From: a virus
DNA: 64,000 nucleotides
IMG/VR virus record: IMGVR_UViG_3300047470_000343
Coordinates: 1 to 64,000 of that record
Reading direction: 5' to 3' (one strand)
Shown here: positions 1-7,442 of the stretch, piece after piece
Layout: each line of letters starts with the position of its first letter
Numbering within the stretch: the stretch's first letter is position 1
Made by a program: the position numbers and the translations under genes
The notes under the pieces: model-generated
The model's database searches: none
What the model was told of the DNA's origin: nothing
What the model saw: the letters and a program-made list of their open reading frames with translations, nothing else

Positions 1-42
1 AGTGACGTGACGCGGGCCGTCAGGTGACCGCGTCACGTCACT
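1..42. repeat. Perfect 15-bp inverted repeat at the end of the early minus operon
   Basis: Arms AGTGACGTGACGCGG (1-15) and its exact complement (28-42) flank a 12-nt spacer. It lies directly after the last minus-strand gene (stop at 43), so it could terminate that operon, but there is no T tract. The same TGACG/CGTCA unit recurs at the end of the ERF operon near 31893-31986, which suggests a repeated element of this genome rather than a chance hairpin. Confidence 0.7.
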
Positions 43-123
43 TCATGGCTTCTTCTCCGGGCAGTTCTTGCTGCAGTTGCAGTAGCCGTGATCGCAGCAG
101 GCGCCGCTGTGCTCGTGTGCCAT
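43..123 (-). CDS. Cys-rich 26-residue micro-protein
   Basis: This short frame starts at ATG 123 behind a GGGGAG ribosome binding site and stops at 45-43. It encodes 26 residues with five cysteines (CC, then C-x-C, then a single C), three histidines and a Lys-Lys end, the composition of a small metal-binding peptide. It is the last gene of the minus-strand array, 22 nt after the stop of the gene before it. Function is unknown; a metallothionein-like or zinc-binding role is only inferred from composition. Confidence 0.5.
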   Translation of the reverse strand: MAHEHSGACCDHGYCNCSKNCPEKKP

Positions 124-145
124 CGGGCTCCCCGCGCGGCGAACG

Positions 146-1000
146 TCACAGCGCATGGGCGGCCTCGATCTTCACCGCGGGGAAGATGCGGTGCCTGCGG
201 GCGATGTCGTCGAGCGCCATGCGGGTGTGGTCGAGGAGCGGGCGGACCTCCACCGGGGGGCGGACCTCCACGGCGATACCGAGGTCGGAGGTCGGCTCGG
301 GCGGGGGCGCCTGGTGGTCGAGGGGGCAGCACTCGGCATGCACCGCGTGGTAGTAGGCGCTGGTGAGCCGGATCGCTTCCAGTTCCGTGGTGGGCCCGCT
401 GGTGAGCGCGGCCATGAGCGGGAACACAGGGTGCCCGTCATGGGCGACGGCGGGCATACAGCCTTGCTCGCCCGTCACGGCCATGCGGCGGCGCAGCTCG
501 TTGCGGGCGTTCATGGCCCGGGTCAGGCGCTCCCGGAGCTCGGTCACCTCTTCCCCGGACTCGCGGGCCTTCAGCGCCCACTGGTGGGCTGTGGCCACGA
601 ACTGGATGAGCGAGGGCCACGGCGTGGACGCGGCGACCTGGAGCGTGTTCGCGAGGGCCTGGCGGCGCATCTCGTCCGCTCCGGCGGCCGGCTGGATGAC
701 CGGGCCCGTCATCGCGGCGAGCCGGTCCTCGGCTTCCTGCGCGCGGGTCTCGGCCTCCTGAACGGCGCTGTCGGTCGCGTCACGGACGCTCTTGAGTGCG
801 TCCGTCGTCTGCGTGAGGGAGCGGCGGGTCGCATCCGCGATGCGGATCTCCTCGCGCGTGTACGCGGCGACGATCGCGGACTCCTGCGGGCTGAGGGCGA
901 CGCCGCGTTCCATGCGGTCGAGGTAGACGCCGAGGGCGGCGCGGCGGTCGTTGCGGTCGTAGGTCTGCGGCTTGGGCGCGCGCTGTCCGCGGTGGCTCAC
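146..1000 (-). CDS. Coiled-coil hypothetical protein of the early array
   Basis: A 284-residue protein starting at a GTG whose codon overlaps the TGA of the gene upstream (GTGA), so the two are translationally coupled. The N-terminal half is rich in Glu, Gln, Arg and Ala with heptad-like spacing, consistent with a coiled coil. The C-terminal third has two cysteines in a CC pair and a proline-rich stretch. No catalytic motif is visible and I do not recognise the family. A longer ATG reading from 1045 is possible, but it would run through the upstream gene. Confidence 0.75.
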   Translation of the reverse strand: MSHRGQRAPKPQTYDRNDRRAALGVYLDRMERGVALSPQESAIVAAYTREEIRIADATRRSLTQTTDALKSVRDATDSAVQEAETRAQEAEDRLAAMTGPVIQPAAGADEMRRQALANTLQVAASTPWPSLIQFVATAHQWALKARESGEEVTELRERLTRAMNARNELRRRMAVTGEQGCMPAVAHDGHPVFPLMAALTSGPTTELEAIRLTSAYYHAVHAECCPLDHQAPPPEPTSDLGIAVEVRPPVEVRPLLDHTRMALDDIARRHRIFPAVKIEAAHAL

Positions 1001-1161
1001 TGGCCCGTCTCCTTGTTGGTGCGGCACCGGCAGGTGGCCGAGCACTCGGGGATGTCGAGGGGGATCCGCTCGCCGGCCGTCGGGGCGGCTTCTTCCGCGG
1101 GGAGTCGGGAGGCCACGTAGTCGAGCAGGCCGTCGAGGGATGCGGGGCGCTTCACGGTCAT
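997..1161 (-). CDS. Small Cys-containing hypothetical protein
   Basis: A 54-residue protein from ATG 1161, with a GAAGGA ribosome binding site. The end carries three cysteines in a C-x(3)-C-x-C arrangement, which could bind a metal. Its stop overlaps the GTG of the next gene by 4 nt. No family is recognised. Confidence 0.65.
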   Translation of the reverse strand: MTVKRPASLDGLLDYVASRLPAEEAAPTAGERIPLDIPECSATCRCRTNKETGQ

Positions 1162-1283
1162 GGGGTGCGGGTCCTTCGGCTGGGCGGGGCAGTGAGGGGG
1201 CGGAGAGCGGCGGCCAGGAGGTGAGCGGCGATGCGGGGCGCGAGCTCGCACAGGGCGAGCGGCCACAGCAGCAGCGCGGACAT
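1158..1283 (-). CDS. Small hydrophobic peptide
   Basis: A 41-residue peptide whose ATG shares bases with the TGA of the upstream gene (TGATG at 1285-1281). The first 28 residues are Leu/Ala-rich and could form one membrane helix; the tail is basic. It ends 4 nt into the next gene. Its tight coupling on both sides argues that it is translated. Role unknown. Confidence 0.5.
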   Translation of the reverse strand: MSALLLWPLALCELAPRIAAHLLAAALRPLTAPPSRRTRTP

Positions 1284-1660
1284 CAGCGGCGGCGCGGGCT
1301 GAGAGCCTTGGGCGCGGCCGGGGCGGGGGCCTTCGGCGGAGCAGCGATCTTCGGGGCGGCGGGCACCTTCGCGGCGGGCCGCTTCACGGTTGCCCCCGGG
1401 CGCGGCTTCGTCCCGGTGTGCGGGACCGTGCCGGAGCCGGTGCCGTGGTGCGATCCGGCGCCGTACAGCACGCACGGCCGGACACCGGACGGGACCATGT
1501 CCACTCCTGCAGCGCGGGACACCGGGCAGAGCGGCAGATCGTCGTCATCGTCGCCCGAGCTCACGACCAGGATCGCGCACGCGACGAGCACGAACAGTGC
1601 GGCGATACCGGCCAGGACCAGAGTCGAGTCCGGGCGGCGACGGTTGTAGTGGTTGTACAC
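1283..1660 (-). CDS. Single-pass membrane protein with Lys/Pro/Ala tail
   Basis: A 125-residue protein from GTG 1660 behind GAGAGAGG. A short basic N-terminus (Tyr-Asn-His-Tyr-Asn-Arg-Arg-Arg) precedes one strong transmembrane segment at about residues 13-32, then an Asp run, two cysteines and a tail rich in Lys, Pro and Ala. The arrangement suggests a cytoplasmic N-terminus and an exported C-terminal part. Coupled by TGATG to the hydrophobic peptide downstream. Family not recognised. Confidence 0.65.
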   Translation of the reverse strand: MYNHYNRRRPDSTLVLAGIAALFVLVACAILVVSSGDDDDDLPLCPVSRAAGVDMVPSGVRPCVLYGAGSHHGTGSGTVPHTGTKPRPGATVKRPAAKVPAAPKIAAPPKAPAPAAPKALSPRRR

Positions 1661-1683
1661 CTGGTGCCTCTCTCGGGTGGTTC

Positions 1684-2121
1684 CTACAGGAGGGGTTGCG
1701 GCCACTGCTCGGCGTAGCCCAGGTCGCCGGGGAAGCCGCCCAACTTGTCGGGGGTGAGCACCTGCCAGACCACGGTGTCCGCGGGCAGGCTGAGGAATGC
1801 GGGATCGCCTACGCGGCGGAGCCGTACGCGGTAGCCGCCGTTCAGTACGCGGTCGAGCTCCAGGCCCTCGGCGGGGTCGAGGAAGTCGTCCGTGAGCTGT
1901 TCGCCGGTCTTCTCGATGACGTGCAGCGCGAGCCAGCAGCCGAGTCCGGTGGTGGCCAGTTCGAAGGCGCGGCCGGGCCGGGTGGCCAGGCCCTCGCTGT
2001 ACGTGCACGGCGGCAGGCCGCCATCGGGGTCGTGGACGTGGTGGACGGTGTGCCACGGCAGCCGGTCCGAGAGCCCGGACACAGAGATCTCCGGGGCAGG
2101 GAGTTCGGTGAGGGTGCCCAT
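1684..2121 (-). CDS. DUF4262-like protein
   Basis: A 145-residue protein. The centre resembles the DUF4262 pattern: a Tyr-Ser-x-Gly-Leu segment, then a Thr-Gly-Leu segment, a Gly-Glu-Gln-Leu stretch and the terminal Gln-Pro-Leu-Leu that closes many members. DUF4262 has no established biochemical role; members are common in actinobacterial mobile elements. Starts at ATG 2121, overlapping the upstream TGA (TGATG). The identification rests on remembered family features, not a search. Confidence 0.65.
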   Translation of the reverse strand: MGTLTELPAPEISVSGLSDRLPWHTVHHVHDPDGGLPPCTYSEGLATRPGRAFELATTGLGCWLALHVIEKTGEQLTDDFLDPAEGLELDRVLNGGYRVRLRRVGDPAFLSLPADTVVWQVLTPDKLGGFPGDLGYAEQWPQPLL

Positions 2122-2579
2122 CAGTGGGCCCCGGGGAGCAGCGCGTACGTGAGGGCCATGGCGACGGCGCGGCCCTCGGGTCCGCTGGTGCGGTCGAGGC
2201 GCGCGGCCTCGGCCTGGGCGTGCCCGTACGACGTGCTCAGCGCTTCGAGGCGGTTCCGGAGGTACGCGACGGTGTTGGCGTGGTCGAGTTCGGCGCACAT
2301 GGAGGCGGCCGCCATGGAGCGGACCAGGAGGCCGGCGAGCTGCATGCGCATGTCGGCGGTGGCGTGCCCGAGGACCCACAGCAGGTGTCCGCCGGTGGTC
2401 ATCGGGTCGTGCGGGCCGCAGGGTTCTTCTCCGGCGCGGAGCCGGGCGACTTCGGCGCGCAGCAGGTCGAGTTCGGCGGTGAGCTCTCTGCGGGTCCTGC
2501 GCGGCTCGGCGGCCGCCGCGGTGTCCTCGGTGTCCGTCTCGACGGGCAGGGCTGCGGCTTCGGTCTCGGTGGCGCTCAT
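2121..2579 (-). CDS. Hypothetical protein with N-terminal coiled coil
   Basis: A 152-residue protein from ATG 2579 behind GGAAAGGA. The first 30 residues are acidic and Ala-rich. Residues around 27-50 form a probable coiled coil (alternating Arg/Glu/Leu), and the rest is helical and Ala/Leu-rich. Its TGA is shared with the start of the DUF4262-like gene. No motif allows a function. Confidence 0.7.
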   Translation of the reverse strand: MSATETEAAALPVETDTEDTAAAAEPRRTRRELTAELDLLRAEVARLRAGEEPCGPHDPMTTGGHLLWVLGHATADMRMQLAGLLVRSMAAASMCAELDHANTVAYLRNRLEALSTSYGHAQAEAARLDRTSGPEGRAVAMALTYALLPGAH

Positions 2580-2658
2580 GGGGTCCTTTCCCGGAGTGCG
2601 GTGGCTGTCGGGTAGACGGAGTGGGGTGCCCGATGCGTTACAGCCGGGCGTGCCGGGG

Positions 2659-2871
2659 TCATTGGCCGCGGGCCTCGATCTCTTCGGCGGCGTAGGCGGC
2701 GAGGCCTTGGAGGAGCCCGGTGGGCAGGGAGCGCAGGAGTCCGCGCATGCGGTCGAGGTCGTTGAAGAAGCCGATGGCTTCGATGCCGGGGGAGTAGTCG
2801 CCGAGGCCGGGCGCAGCGGCGCAGACGGGGACGCGGTCGGTGCCGACGTTGATGCTCGGGCCGAGAGCCAT
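2659..2871 (-). CDS. Small hypothetical protein
   Basis: A 70-residue protein from ATG 2871, with GGAAGGA 11 nt upstream. It is largely helical (Leu-Arg-Ser-Leu-Pro-Thr-Gly-Leu-Leu-Gln then an Ala/Glu-rich end). The 79-nt gap to the next gene downstream holds that gene's own ribosome binding site. Not recognised. Confidence 0.65.
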   Translation of the reverse strand: MALGPSINVGTDRVPVCAAAPGLGDYSPGIEAIGFFNDLDRMRGLLRSLPTGLLQGLAAYAAEEIEARGQ

Positions 2872-2929
2872 GAGAGGGGTGTCCTTCCGGTCGCGGCCCG
2901 GGGCGATGTCCCCGGGCTGGCTGCGGGTG

Positions 2930-3898
2930 TCAGGTGTTGTCGGGCAGGGCGAGGACGGCCGCGGTGAACGTGCGGGCGATGGCCAGAGCTGGGCGGCGCC
3001 AGTGCGGGGAGCGGCAGATGAACTCCCAGTCGCCTTCGAGTAGGGCGACGTACTGCTTGCCCTCGAAGCCGGGGACCTGCCCGGGGTGGTGCGCGCCGTT
3101 GACGTCGACGAGCTTCCCGTCGGGGCGGACGACGACAACGTGTTCGAGGCGGCAGGCGCACAGTTCGTCGTCGCGGCTGTCGTCGCACAGGTCGGGGTCG
3201 TAGGAGCACTCGTCGGAGATGAGCACGGCCATGGGCCAGCCGGTGACGCCGGACAGTGCGCGTGCCATGGCGTGGCACTGGCCGCTGGTGAACGCGTTAC
3301 GGGCCTGGTCGTCGAGTTGGCCGGTGACGACGGTGAACGTCTCGCCGTCCGCGCCGGGGAACGTGACCTTCTGGCCGGGCGGGAGCGGGTACAGGGCTTC
3401 GAGCCGTCCCATGGCAGCGTCCAGGAAGTCGGCCGCCTCGATGGACACGGTGGTGCGGGCGTCGTCGTACTCGGTGTAAAAGTCCTCGTCCGCGTCGCCG
3501 GACGGGTCGCGGTACTTGTCCAGTGAGGCCTTGTGTTGGTTCGCGAGCTCCCGGAACTCGGCGAGGAGTTCGAGGACTGCGGCCTCTCGGGGTCCGGTGG
3601 CGTCCGCGGGCCGGCGGCCGGGCACGGCGTCGTCGGGGAGCAGCAGCGGCACGGGCTCAGGCGCGGTGACGTCGATGGCGGGAGGGAAGGCGGGCGGCTC
3701 GTCTCCGCGGTCTTCGCGGTCCGCACTGTTGTCGCGTTCGACGCGGTGCAGGATGACGTCCGCGGTCTCGGGGTCGAAGCACAGGAGGAGATCGGTGATC
3801 AGGTCGGAGGCCTGCCAGTCCTTGGGCTCGTGTATCTCGCCTTCACCGGTGCGGGTTGCGTACACGACGAGGGCCACGATGGCGTTCTCGCGGCTCAC
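2930..3898 (-). CDS. Candidate papain/transglutaminase-fold protein
   Basis: A 322-residue protein starting at GTG 3898, which overlaps the TGA of the gene upstream (GTGA). The C-terminal half holds a Gly-Gln-Cys-His segment, a Thr-Gly-Trp-Pro segment, then Glu-His-Val-Val and Leu-Val-Asp-Val-Asn-Gly in order. A Cys...His...Asp series with this spacing is what papain-like and transglutaminase-like folds use, so an enzyme is possible. I recall similar Cys/His/Asp proteins in actinophages but cannot name a family. The N-terminal 120 residues are acidic. Function remains open. Confidence 0.7.
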   Translation of the reverse strand: MSRENAIVALVVYATRTGEGEIHEPKDWQASDLITDLLLCFDPETADVILHRVERDNSADREDRGDEPPAFPPAIDVTAPEPVPLLLPDDAVPGRRPADATGPREAAVLELLAEFRELANQHKASLDKYRDPSGDADEDFYTEYDDARTTVSIEAADFLDAAMGRLEALYPLPPGQKVTFPGADGETFTVVTGQLDDQARNAFTSGQCHAMARALSGVTGWPMAVLISDECSYDPDLCDDSRDDELCACRLEHVVVVRPDGKLVDVNGAHHPGQVPGFEGKQYVALLEGDWEFICRSPHWRRPALAIARTFTAAVLALPDNT

Positions 3899-4185
3899 TG
3901 GGCGGTCTCCTGCGGCTCGTCGCGCAGTGCGGCCATGGCGGCGATGACGGCCCGGGAGACGCTGCCGAGGAACGGGCCGTGTTCCCCGCCGGTGCGTTCG
4001 GCGAAGCGGGCGTTGGCGAGCCCCATGAACCGTGACGTGGGTTCGGTGCCGCCGGTGATGAGCACGGACAGCATGTCGGGCGTGGCCTGGTTGAGGTCTG
4101 CGGCCATCTCCCGGACGACGGGATGGTCGGTGAGGTCGCGTACGGACTGGTCGAATCCTGGGCTGATGGCGGTGACGGTTGTCAT
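3895..4185 (-). CDS. Hypothetical protein
   Basis: A 96-residue protein from ATG 4185 with an upstream GGAG. Predicted mainly helical, with no cysteines and no clear motif. It is preceded by a 260-nt gap that contains an ACGAGCGA-loop hairpin (4383-4402) and a second strong hairpin (4408-4433), so it may begin a transcript. Coupled by GTGA to the candidate cysteine-enzyme gene downstream. Confidence 0.65.
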   Translation of the reverse strand: MTTVTAISPGFDQSVRDLTDHPVVREMAADLNQATPDMLSVLITGGTEPTSRFMGLANARFAERTGGEHGPFLGSVSRAVIAAMAALRDEPQETAQ

Positions 4186-4382
4186 CGGGTGGTGCTCCGT
4201 TCGCTGCGCGGTCCGGTGATGGCGCGGCGCAGCGTGTGGGGCGGGCACGGCTTACGTCGCGCGGTCCCGGCCGGGGTGCGGAGCACACGGGAGCGCCCCC
4301 GGGCCGGCTGTCGGCTCGGGGGCGCAGGAAGGTGACGGGCGGGGTGTCAGTCGGCGTCGCCGCGGGCGCCGGAGCGGCCCAT

Positions 4383-4402
4383 CCCGTCTCGCTCGTGACG
4401 GG
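4383..4402 (-). promoter_or_regulatory. ACGAGCGA-loop hairpin H1
   Basis: On the minus strand the stem CCCGTC / GACGGG encloses the invariant loop ACGAGCGA. It lies about 200 nt upstream of the 3895-4185 gene. This is the one copy without an obvious promoter box just upstream; the region above it is the end of the preceding gene and a terminator-like hairpin. Confidence 0.7.
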
Positions 4403-4407
4403 CCGGG

Positions 4408-4433
4408 GCCCCGGCCGGAGTGCCGGCCGGGGC
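4408..4433. terminator. Intergenic hairpin of the early array
   Basis: A perfect 11-bp stem (GCCCCGGCCGG and its complement) with a 4-nt loop, directly after the stop of the 4446-4745 gene. There is no T tract. Comparable hairpins separate most genes of both early arrays. Confidence 0.55.
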
Positions 4434-4445
4434 GCAGCGGGTGTG

Positions 4446-4745
4446 TCAGTTGTTGTGGGCGGCGACGAGCGCGCGGGCTTCCAGCCGGGCGTCGGCCCAG
4501 TCCCGTATGAGGGCGGCCCCGGCGTTACCCGCGGCTTCTCCGGCCGGTGCGCCGGACTCCAGCGCGGCCAGGAAGCGCCGCGCGGTCACCTCCAGCACGG
4601 ACGGGAGGGTGAACACGGCCACCAGGTCTTCAAGGGACAGGTGGGGCCATTCCTCGTGCAGGGCGCGGGCGGCCAACCCGACGATCCGGCCGACGTCTTC
4701 GCCGAGTTTCTGGGCCTGCTGTGCGGTGAGTGGAGCGGAGTACAT
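4446..4745 (-). CDS. Hypothetical helical protein
   Basis: A 99-residue protein from ATG 4745 behind GGAAGG. Helical throughout with a cluster of Ala/Glu/Arg residues; it resembles small actinobacterial plasmid proteins only in composition. The preceding gap (4746-4818) holds a GCGCCCCGGCC hairpin. Not recognised. Confidence 0.65.
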   Translation of the reverse strand: MYSAPLTAQQAQKLGEDVGRIVGLAARALHEEWPHLSLEDLVAVFTLPSVLEVTARRFLAALESGAPAGEAAGNAGAALIRDWADARLEARALVAAHNN

Positions 4746-4782
4746 CGTGGGGCCTTCCGGTCGGTGCAGAGGGGAACGGGGA

Positions 4783-4812
4783 GCGCCCCGGCCGGAATGC
4801 AGGCCGGGGCGC
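4783..4812. terminator. Intergenic hairpin of the early array
   Basis: An 11-bp perfect stem (GCGCCCCGGCC with its complement) and an 8-nt loop between two minus-strand genes, just after the stop of the gene at 4819-5775. Same pattern as 4408-4433, 7395-7421 and 8345-8375. Confidence 0.5.
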
Positions 4813-4818
4813 AGGGGG

Positions 4819-5775
4819 CTACTGGCGGAAGGCCACGTTCTCGATGAACTCGATGGCGTTCTCCGTGTCCTCGAAGAGGTCCACCGGCGTCTCCCCGTCG
4901 CCGCTGATGAACACGGGGGCGCAGGTGGGCGGTACGAACTCGCCGTTGGCGTCCTTGCGGAAGATGCTCCAGCCGGTGTGTTCGTCCACGGGGTGGAACA
5001 GGGAGTGGGAGCGGTCGGCGATCTCCAGCGTTCCGGTGCCGCCGATGCGGTCGAGGTCGACGACCAGGAGCTCACCCCACGTCGGGTCGGCTTCCACGTG
5101 GAAGGGGATTCCGCGGGCGGCGAGGGTGGCGCCGAGGATGGCGCCCGGCCGGGAGTCGGGCAGGAAGTTGGCGATGGCTGCGGCGGCGGCCGCCGAGTCG
5201 GTGAGGCAGTCGACGCGCTCTGTGCCGTTGCCCGAGGAGTACAGCGGCCTGAGACCGTCGACGGGCGCGCCGTCGCCGTCGTAGAGGGCGATCACCCAAC
5301 CGGTGTGCTCTTCGGGGGCGTGCTCGGTCATCGGGGCGCGGTCCGCGATGAACAGGGCGTGCCCGTGGATGGTGAGCGGGACGGCGTAGGCGTACTCGTG
5401 GCGCTCGGGCTCGATGCCGTGGATGGTCAGCGCGGCGAGCAGCACCGTTCCGGCGGTCTTCGGCGCCGGGGTGTCGTCCTTGAGGGCGGCGACGGCTTCG
5501 GCGTAGGGCAGGATGCCCGCCTTCCGCGCGGCCTTGTCGATGCGGGCTTCGAGCTCGGCGGCGATGCGCTTGCCGAGGAAGCTGAGGACGAACCAGTTGA
5601 AGCCGCCGCGCCGGTTGCGGACTTCGCGGAGCAGCTTCTTCGAGTACAGGGCGTCAAGGGTGCGCCGGTGGACCGCGTACGGCACGCGGCCGTCGACGGC
5701 GGCGGCGGTCGAGAGGACCGCGTCACGCTGCTTGGGCGTCATGCCCGTGATGATCTTTGCGAGGTACGCGCTCAT
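4819..5775 (-). CDS. Hypothetical protein with a winged-helix-like N-terminus and duplicated domain
   Basis: A 318-residue protein from ATG 5775 behind AGAAAGGG. The first 70 residues read like a small winged-helix region. The remainder contains two copies of a module of about 100 residues: each has Glu-His-Thr-Gly-Trp, an Asp-x-x-Gly turn, a Ser-x-Gly-x-Gly segment, Val-Asp and a closing Ala/Ile-x-Asn helix. The duplication shows an internal tandem repeat and is clear by eye. The gene has its own promoter box (5841-5860) and ACGAGCGA hairpin, so it probably heads a transcript. Function unknown. Confidence 0.75.
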   Translation of the reverse strand: MSAYLAKIITGMTPKQRDAVLSTAAAVDGRVPYAVHRRTLDALYSKKLLREVRNRRGGFNWFVLSFLGKRIAAELEARIDKAARKAGILPYAEAVAALKDDTPAPKTAGTVLLAALTIHGIEPERHEYAYAVPLTIHGHALFIADRAPMTEHAPEEHTGWVIALYDGDGAPVDGLRPLYSSGNGTERVDCLTDSAAAAAAIANFLPDSRPGAILGATLAARGIPFHVEADPTWGELLVVDLDRIGGTGTLEIADRSHSLFHPVDEHTGWSIFRKDANGEFVPPTCAPVFISGDGETPVDLFEDTENAIEFIENVAFRQ

Positions 5776-5815
5776 GGCGTGCCCTTTCTGATGGTTCGGA
5801 GCGGTTTTACCGGCC

Positions 5816-5829
5816 GCCTCGCTCGTGGC
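5816..5829 (-). promoter_or_regulatory. ACGAGCGA-loop hairpin H2
   Basis: On the minus strand the loop ACGAGCGA sits in a short GCC / GGC stem, 41 nt upstream of ATG 5775. The stem is only 3 bp, weaker than other copies, but the loop is exact and the spacing to the promoter box (33 nt) is the same as in the copies at 13505 and 25518. Confidence 0.65.
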
Positions 5830-5840
5830 TTCCGATATGA

Positions 5841-5860
5841 GAACTGTACTCCATATCAAC
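5841..5860 (-). promoter_or_regulatory. Early promoter-like box
   Basis: Minus-strand sequence GTTGATATGGAGTACAGTTC fits the shared box GTTGAYRTGGNGTACRTT. The TACAGT part fits the Streptomyces -10 pattern TANNNT, which would place the transcription start just before hairpin H2. It drives the 4819-5775 gene. Confidence 0.55.
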
Positions 5861-5901
5861 AGACGGGGGGAGGGGTACGCCGCGATCTCTGCAACAGATC
5901 G

Positions 5902-6492
5902 TCAGCGGACGCGCCCCCGCGCCCACTCCAGTACCTCGGCGCGCCGATCCGCCACAAGCGGCCACCGGTGCGCCCCGAGCGCGGCCCCGCCATCCCCCGG
6001 CGCCGGATACCGGTGCACCGTCAGCGTTCCCCCGGGGAACACCTCGCACGGCTCGGAGATCTCGAACACCACCCGGGCCCGTCCGATGCGCCGTACCCAC
6101 GCGTACGACACGGCCCCGTGCTCCGGCACCTTGAACCGGGCCGGACCGATGCGCAGCCGGTAGCGGTCACAGGCGGAGACGACCGCGGGATGCCCGTGCT
6201 CGCCCGCCCAATGCCCGCACCGTCCGCACTCCGCCGTCCGCGGCGGCCGCGGGCACGGAGCGGCGAGCAGCACCCGGCGGCCGGCGGGCGGGTACTCCAG
6301 GCGCACCGCACCGTCCGGCGCCCGCACTTCCGTACGCCCGCCCGTACGGGACACCACCGCCACCAGGGCGCGCACCGCAGCCCGGGACACCGGCACGGCC
6401 CGCTCGGGCTCCCACGCGGCAGACAGGCCGTACGCGTCGCGGTCGACGTCCAGCGGCCCGGCCATGGGGCGATCAGGGGCAGCGGCAGTCAC
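5902..6492 (-). CDS. Hypothetical protein with Cys pair
   Basis: A 196-residue protein. I choose GTG 6492 because GGAAGGA lies 7 nt upstream; an ATG at 6513 precedes that binding site. The centre has Cys-Gly-Arg-Cys-Gly-His, a possible metal site, and the rest alternates charged and beta-like segments. No family recognised. Confidence 0.65.
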   Translation of the reverse strand: MTAAAPDRPMAGPLDVDRDAYGLSAAWEPERAVPVSRAAVRALVAVVSRTGGRTEVRAPDGAVRLEYPPAGRRVLLAAPCPRPPRTAECGRCGHWAGEHGHPAVVSACDRYRLRIGPARFKVPEHGAVSYAWVRRIGRARVVFEISEPCEVFPGGTLTVHRYPAPGDGGAALGAHRWPLVADRRAEVLEWARGRVR

Positions 6493-6563
6493 AGAACCAT
6501 CCTTCCGGAACACGGGAACGCCCCGCCCGTGCGCAGGGCACGACCGGGGCGCAGCGGGCGCGT

Positions 6564-7067
6564 TCAGCGCAGGGCACGGCGCGGAGTCCGCGGTACCCGG
6601 GCGACCACCCGGGCGGCCGCGGTGACGGGCGCAGCCGCGGTGACGGGCGCAGCCTCCGGCACGGGGGCGGGCTTCTCCTCGCGCGGCGCGTACCGGGAGA
6701 GGATCCGCTCTATCGCGGCCGCGGCCGTCCGGTCCTTGGAGTGCAAGTCACGCTCCCACCAAGCGGGCAGCGGCATCCCGCGCCGCTTCTCGTACTCCCC
6801 CAGGTAACCGAGGTCGCCCCACTCCGCACCGTCCGGGTAGTGCGTCCAGCACACCCAGCCGTACGCGTTCAGCTCCGCGTCGAGCTCCGTGACGACCAGA
6901 TGCCCCCACGGGGAGAAGTAGACGACGCACGGCGCCTTCTCCGGGGCCGGGCGCTCCTCCTTCGGCATCAGCTTCCGCAGCACGGCACTGCCCGGGAAGA
7001 AGGCGTGACCGCGCAACCGGCGCTGTGTCTCGAACAGCGGCCAACTCGACTCGGGGTGGAAGCGCAT
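6564..7067 (-). CDS. DUF2958-like protein
   Basis: A 167-residue protein from ATG 7067, with GGAG inside an upstream in-frame ATG codon run. The central part (Val-Val-Thr-Glu-Leu-Asp, then Asp-Leu-Gly-Tyr-Leu-Gly and Trp-Glu-Arg-Asp-Leu-His) matches the remembered DUF2958 pattern found in plasmids and phages, where it has no assigned biochemical role. The C-terminus adds an Ala/Pro/Val-rich tail. Preceded and followed by hairpin gaps. Confidence 0.65.
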   Translation of the reverse strand: MRFHPESSWPLFETQRRLRGHAFFPGSAVLRKLMPKEERPAPEKAPCVVYFSPWGHLVVTELDAELNAYGWVCWTHYPDGAEWGDLGYLGEYEKRRGMPLPAWWERDLHSKDRTAAAAIERILSRYAPREEKPAPVPEAAPVTAAAPVTAAARVVARVPRTPRRALR

Positions 7068-7122
7068 GGGGTTCTCCATTCGGTGGCAGACAGCCGGCCC
7101 GGGGCGCAGCAGGGCGCCCGGG

Positions 7123-7338
7123 TCAGTCGTCGTCGAGTTCTGCGGTGTAGTTGGACTCAGCGCGCGCCAGGACCGCGAGGCCGCTTGCGGGGGCCTCCGT
7201 GTCGGCAAGGTGCGCGAGATCGGCGATCAGATCGGCGATGTCGTCGCCATGGCGCTCCCCGTACAGCTCCCACGCTGCTCGGGCGCGCTCGCCGCGCGAC
7301 TGGGGACTGTCGTTCACGTCCCGGGCGATGTCGTCCAT
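7123..7338 (-). CDS. Small acidic hypothetical protein
   Basis: A 71-residue acidic helical protein starting at ATG 7338 after GGAGGGAA. It ends in a Asp run. No motif recognised. The upstream gap carries a perfect hairpin at 7395-7421. Confidence 0.65.
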   Translation of the reverse strand: MDDIARDVNDSPQSRGERARAAWELYGERHGDDIADLIADLAHLADTEAPASGLAVLARAESNYTAELDDD

Positions 7339-7394
7339 GGGGGTTCCCTCCGTCGTACGGGCCCGGCGGGCGCCGGGGGCGGAGGGATGATGCA

Positions 7395-7421
7395 GGGGCG
7401 CGACGGTCAGCGTCGCGCCCC
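7395..7421. terminator. Intergenic hairpin of the early array
   Basis: GGGGCGCGACG pairs with its exact complement around a 5-nt loop (11 bp) between the genes at 7123-7338 and 7443-8288. Confidence 0.5.
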
Positions 7422-7442
7422 CGGGCCGGCGGTCGGGCGCAG

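Noticed and set aside
4420-6807. 795-codon plus-strand frame and other long frames opposite real genes
   Set aside because: GC-rich DNA keeps antisense frames open; the minus-strand genes here have binding sites, coupling and normal composition.
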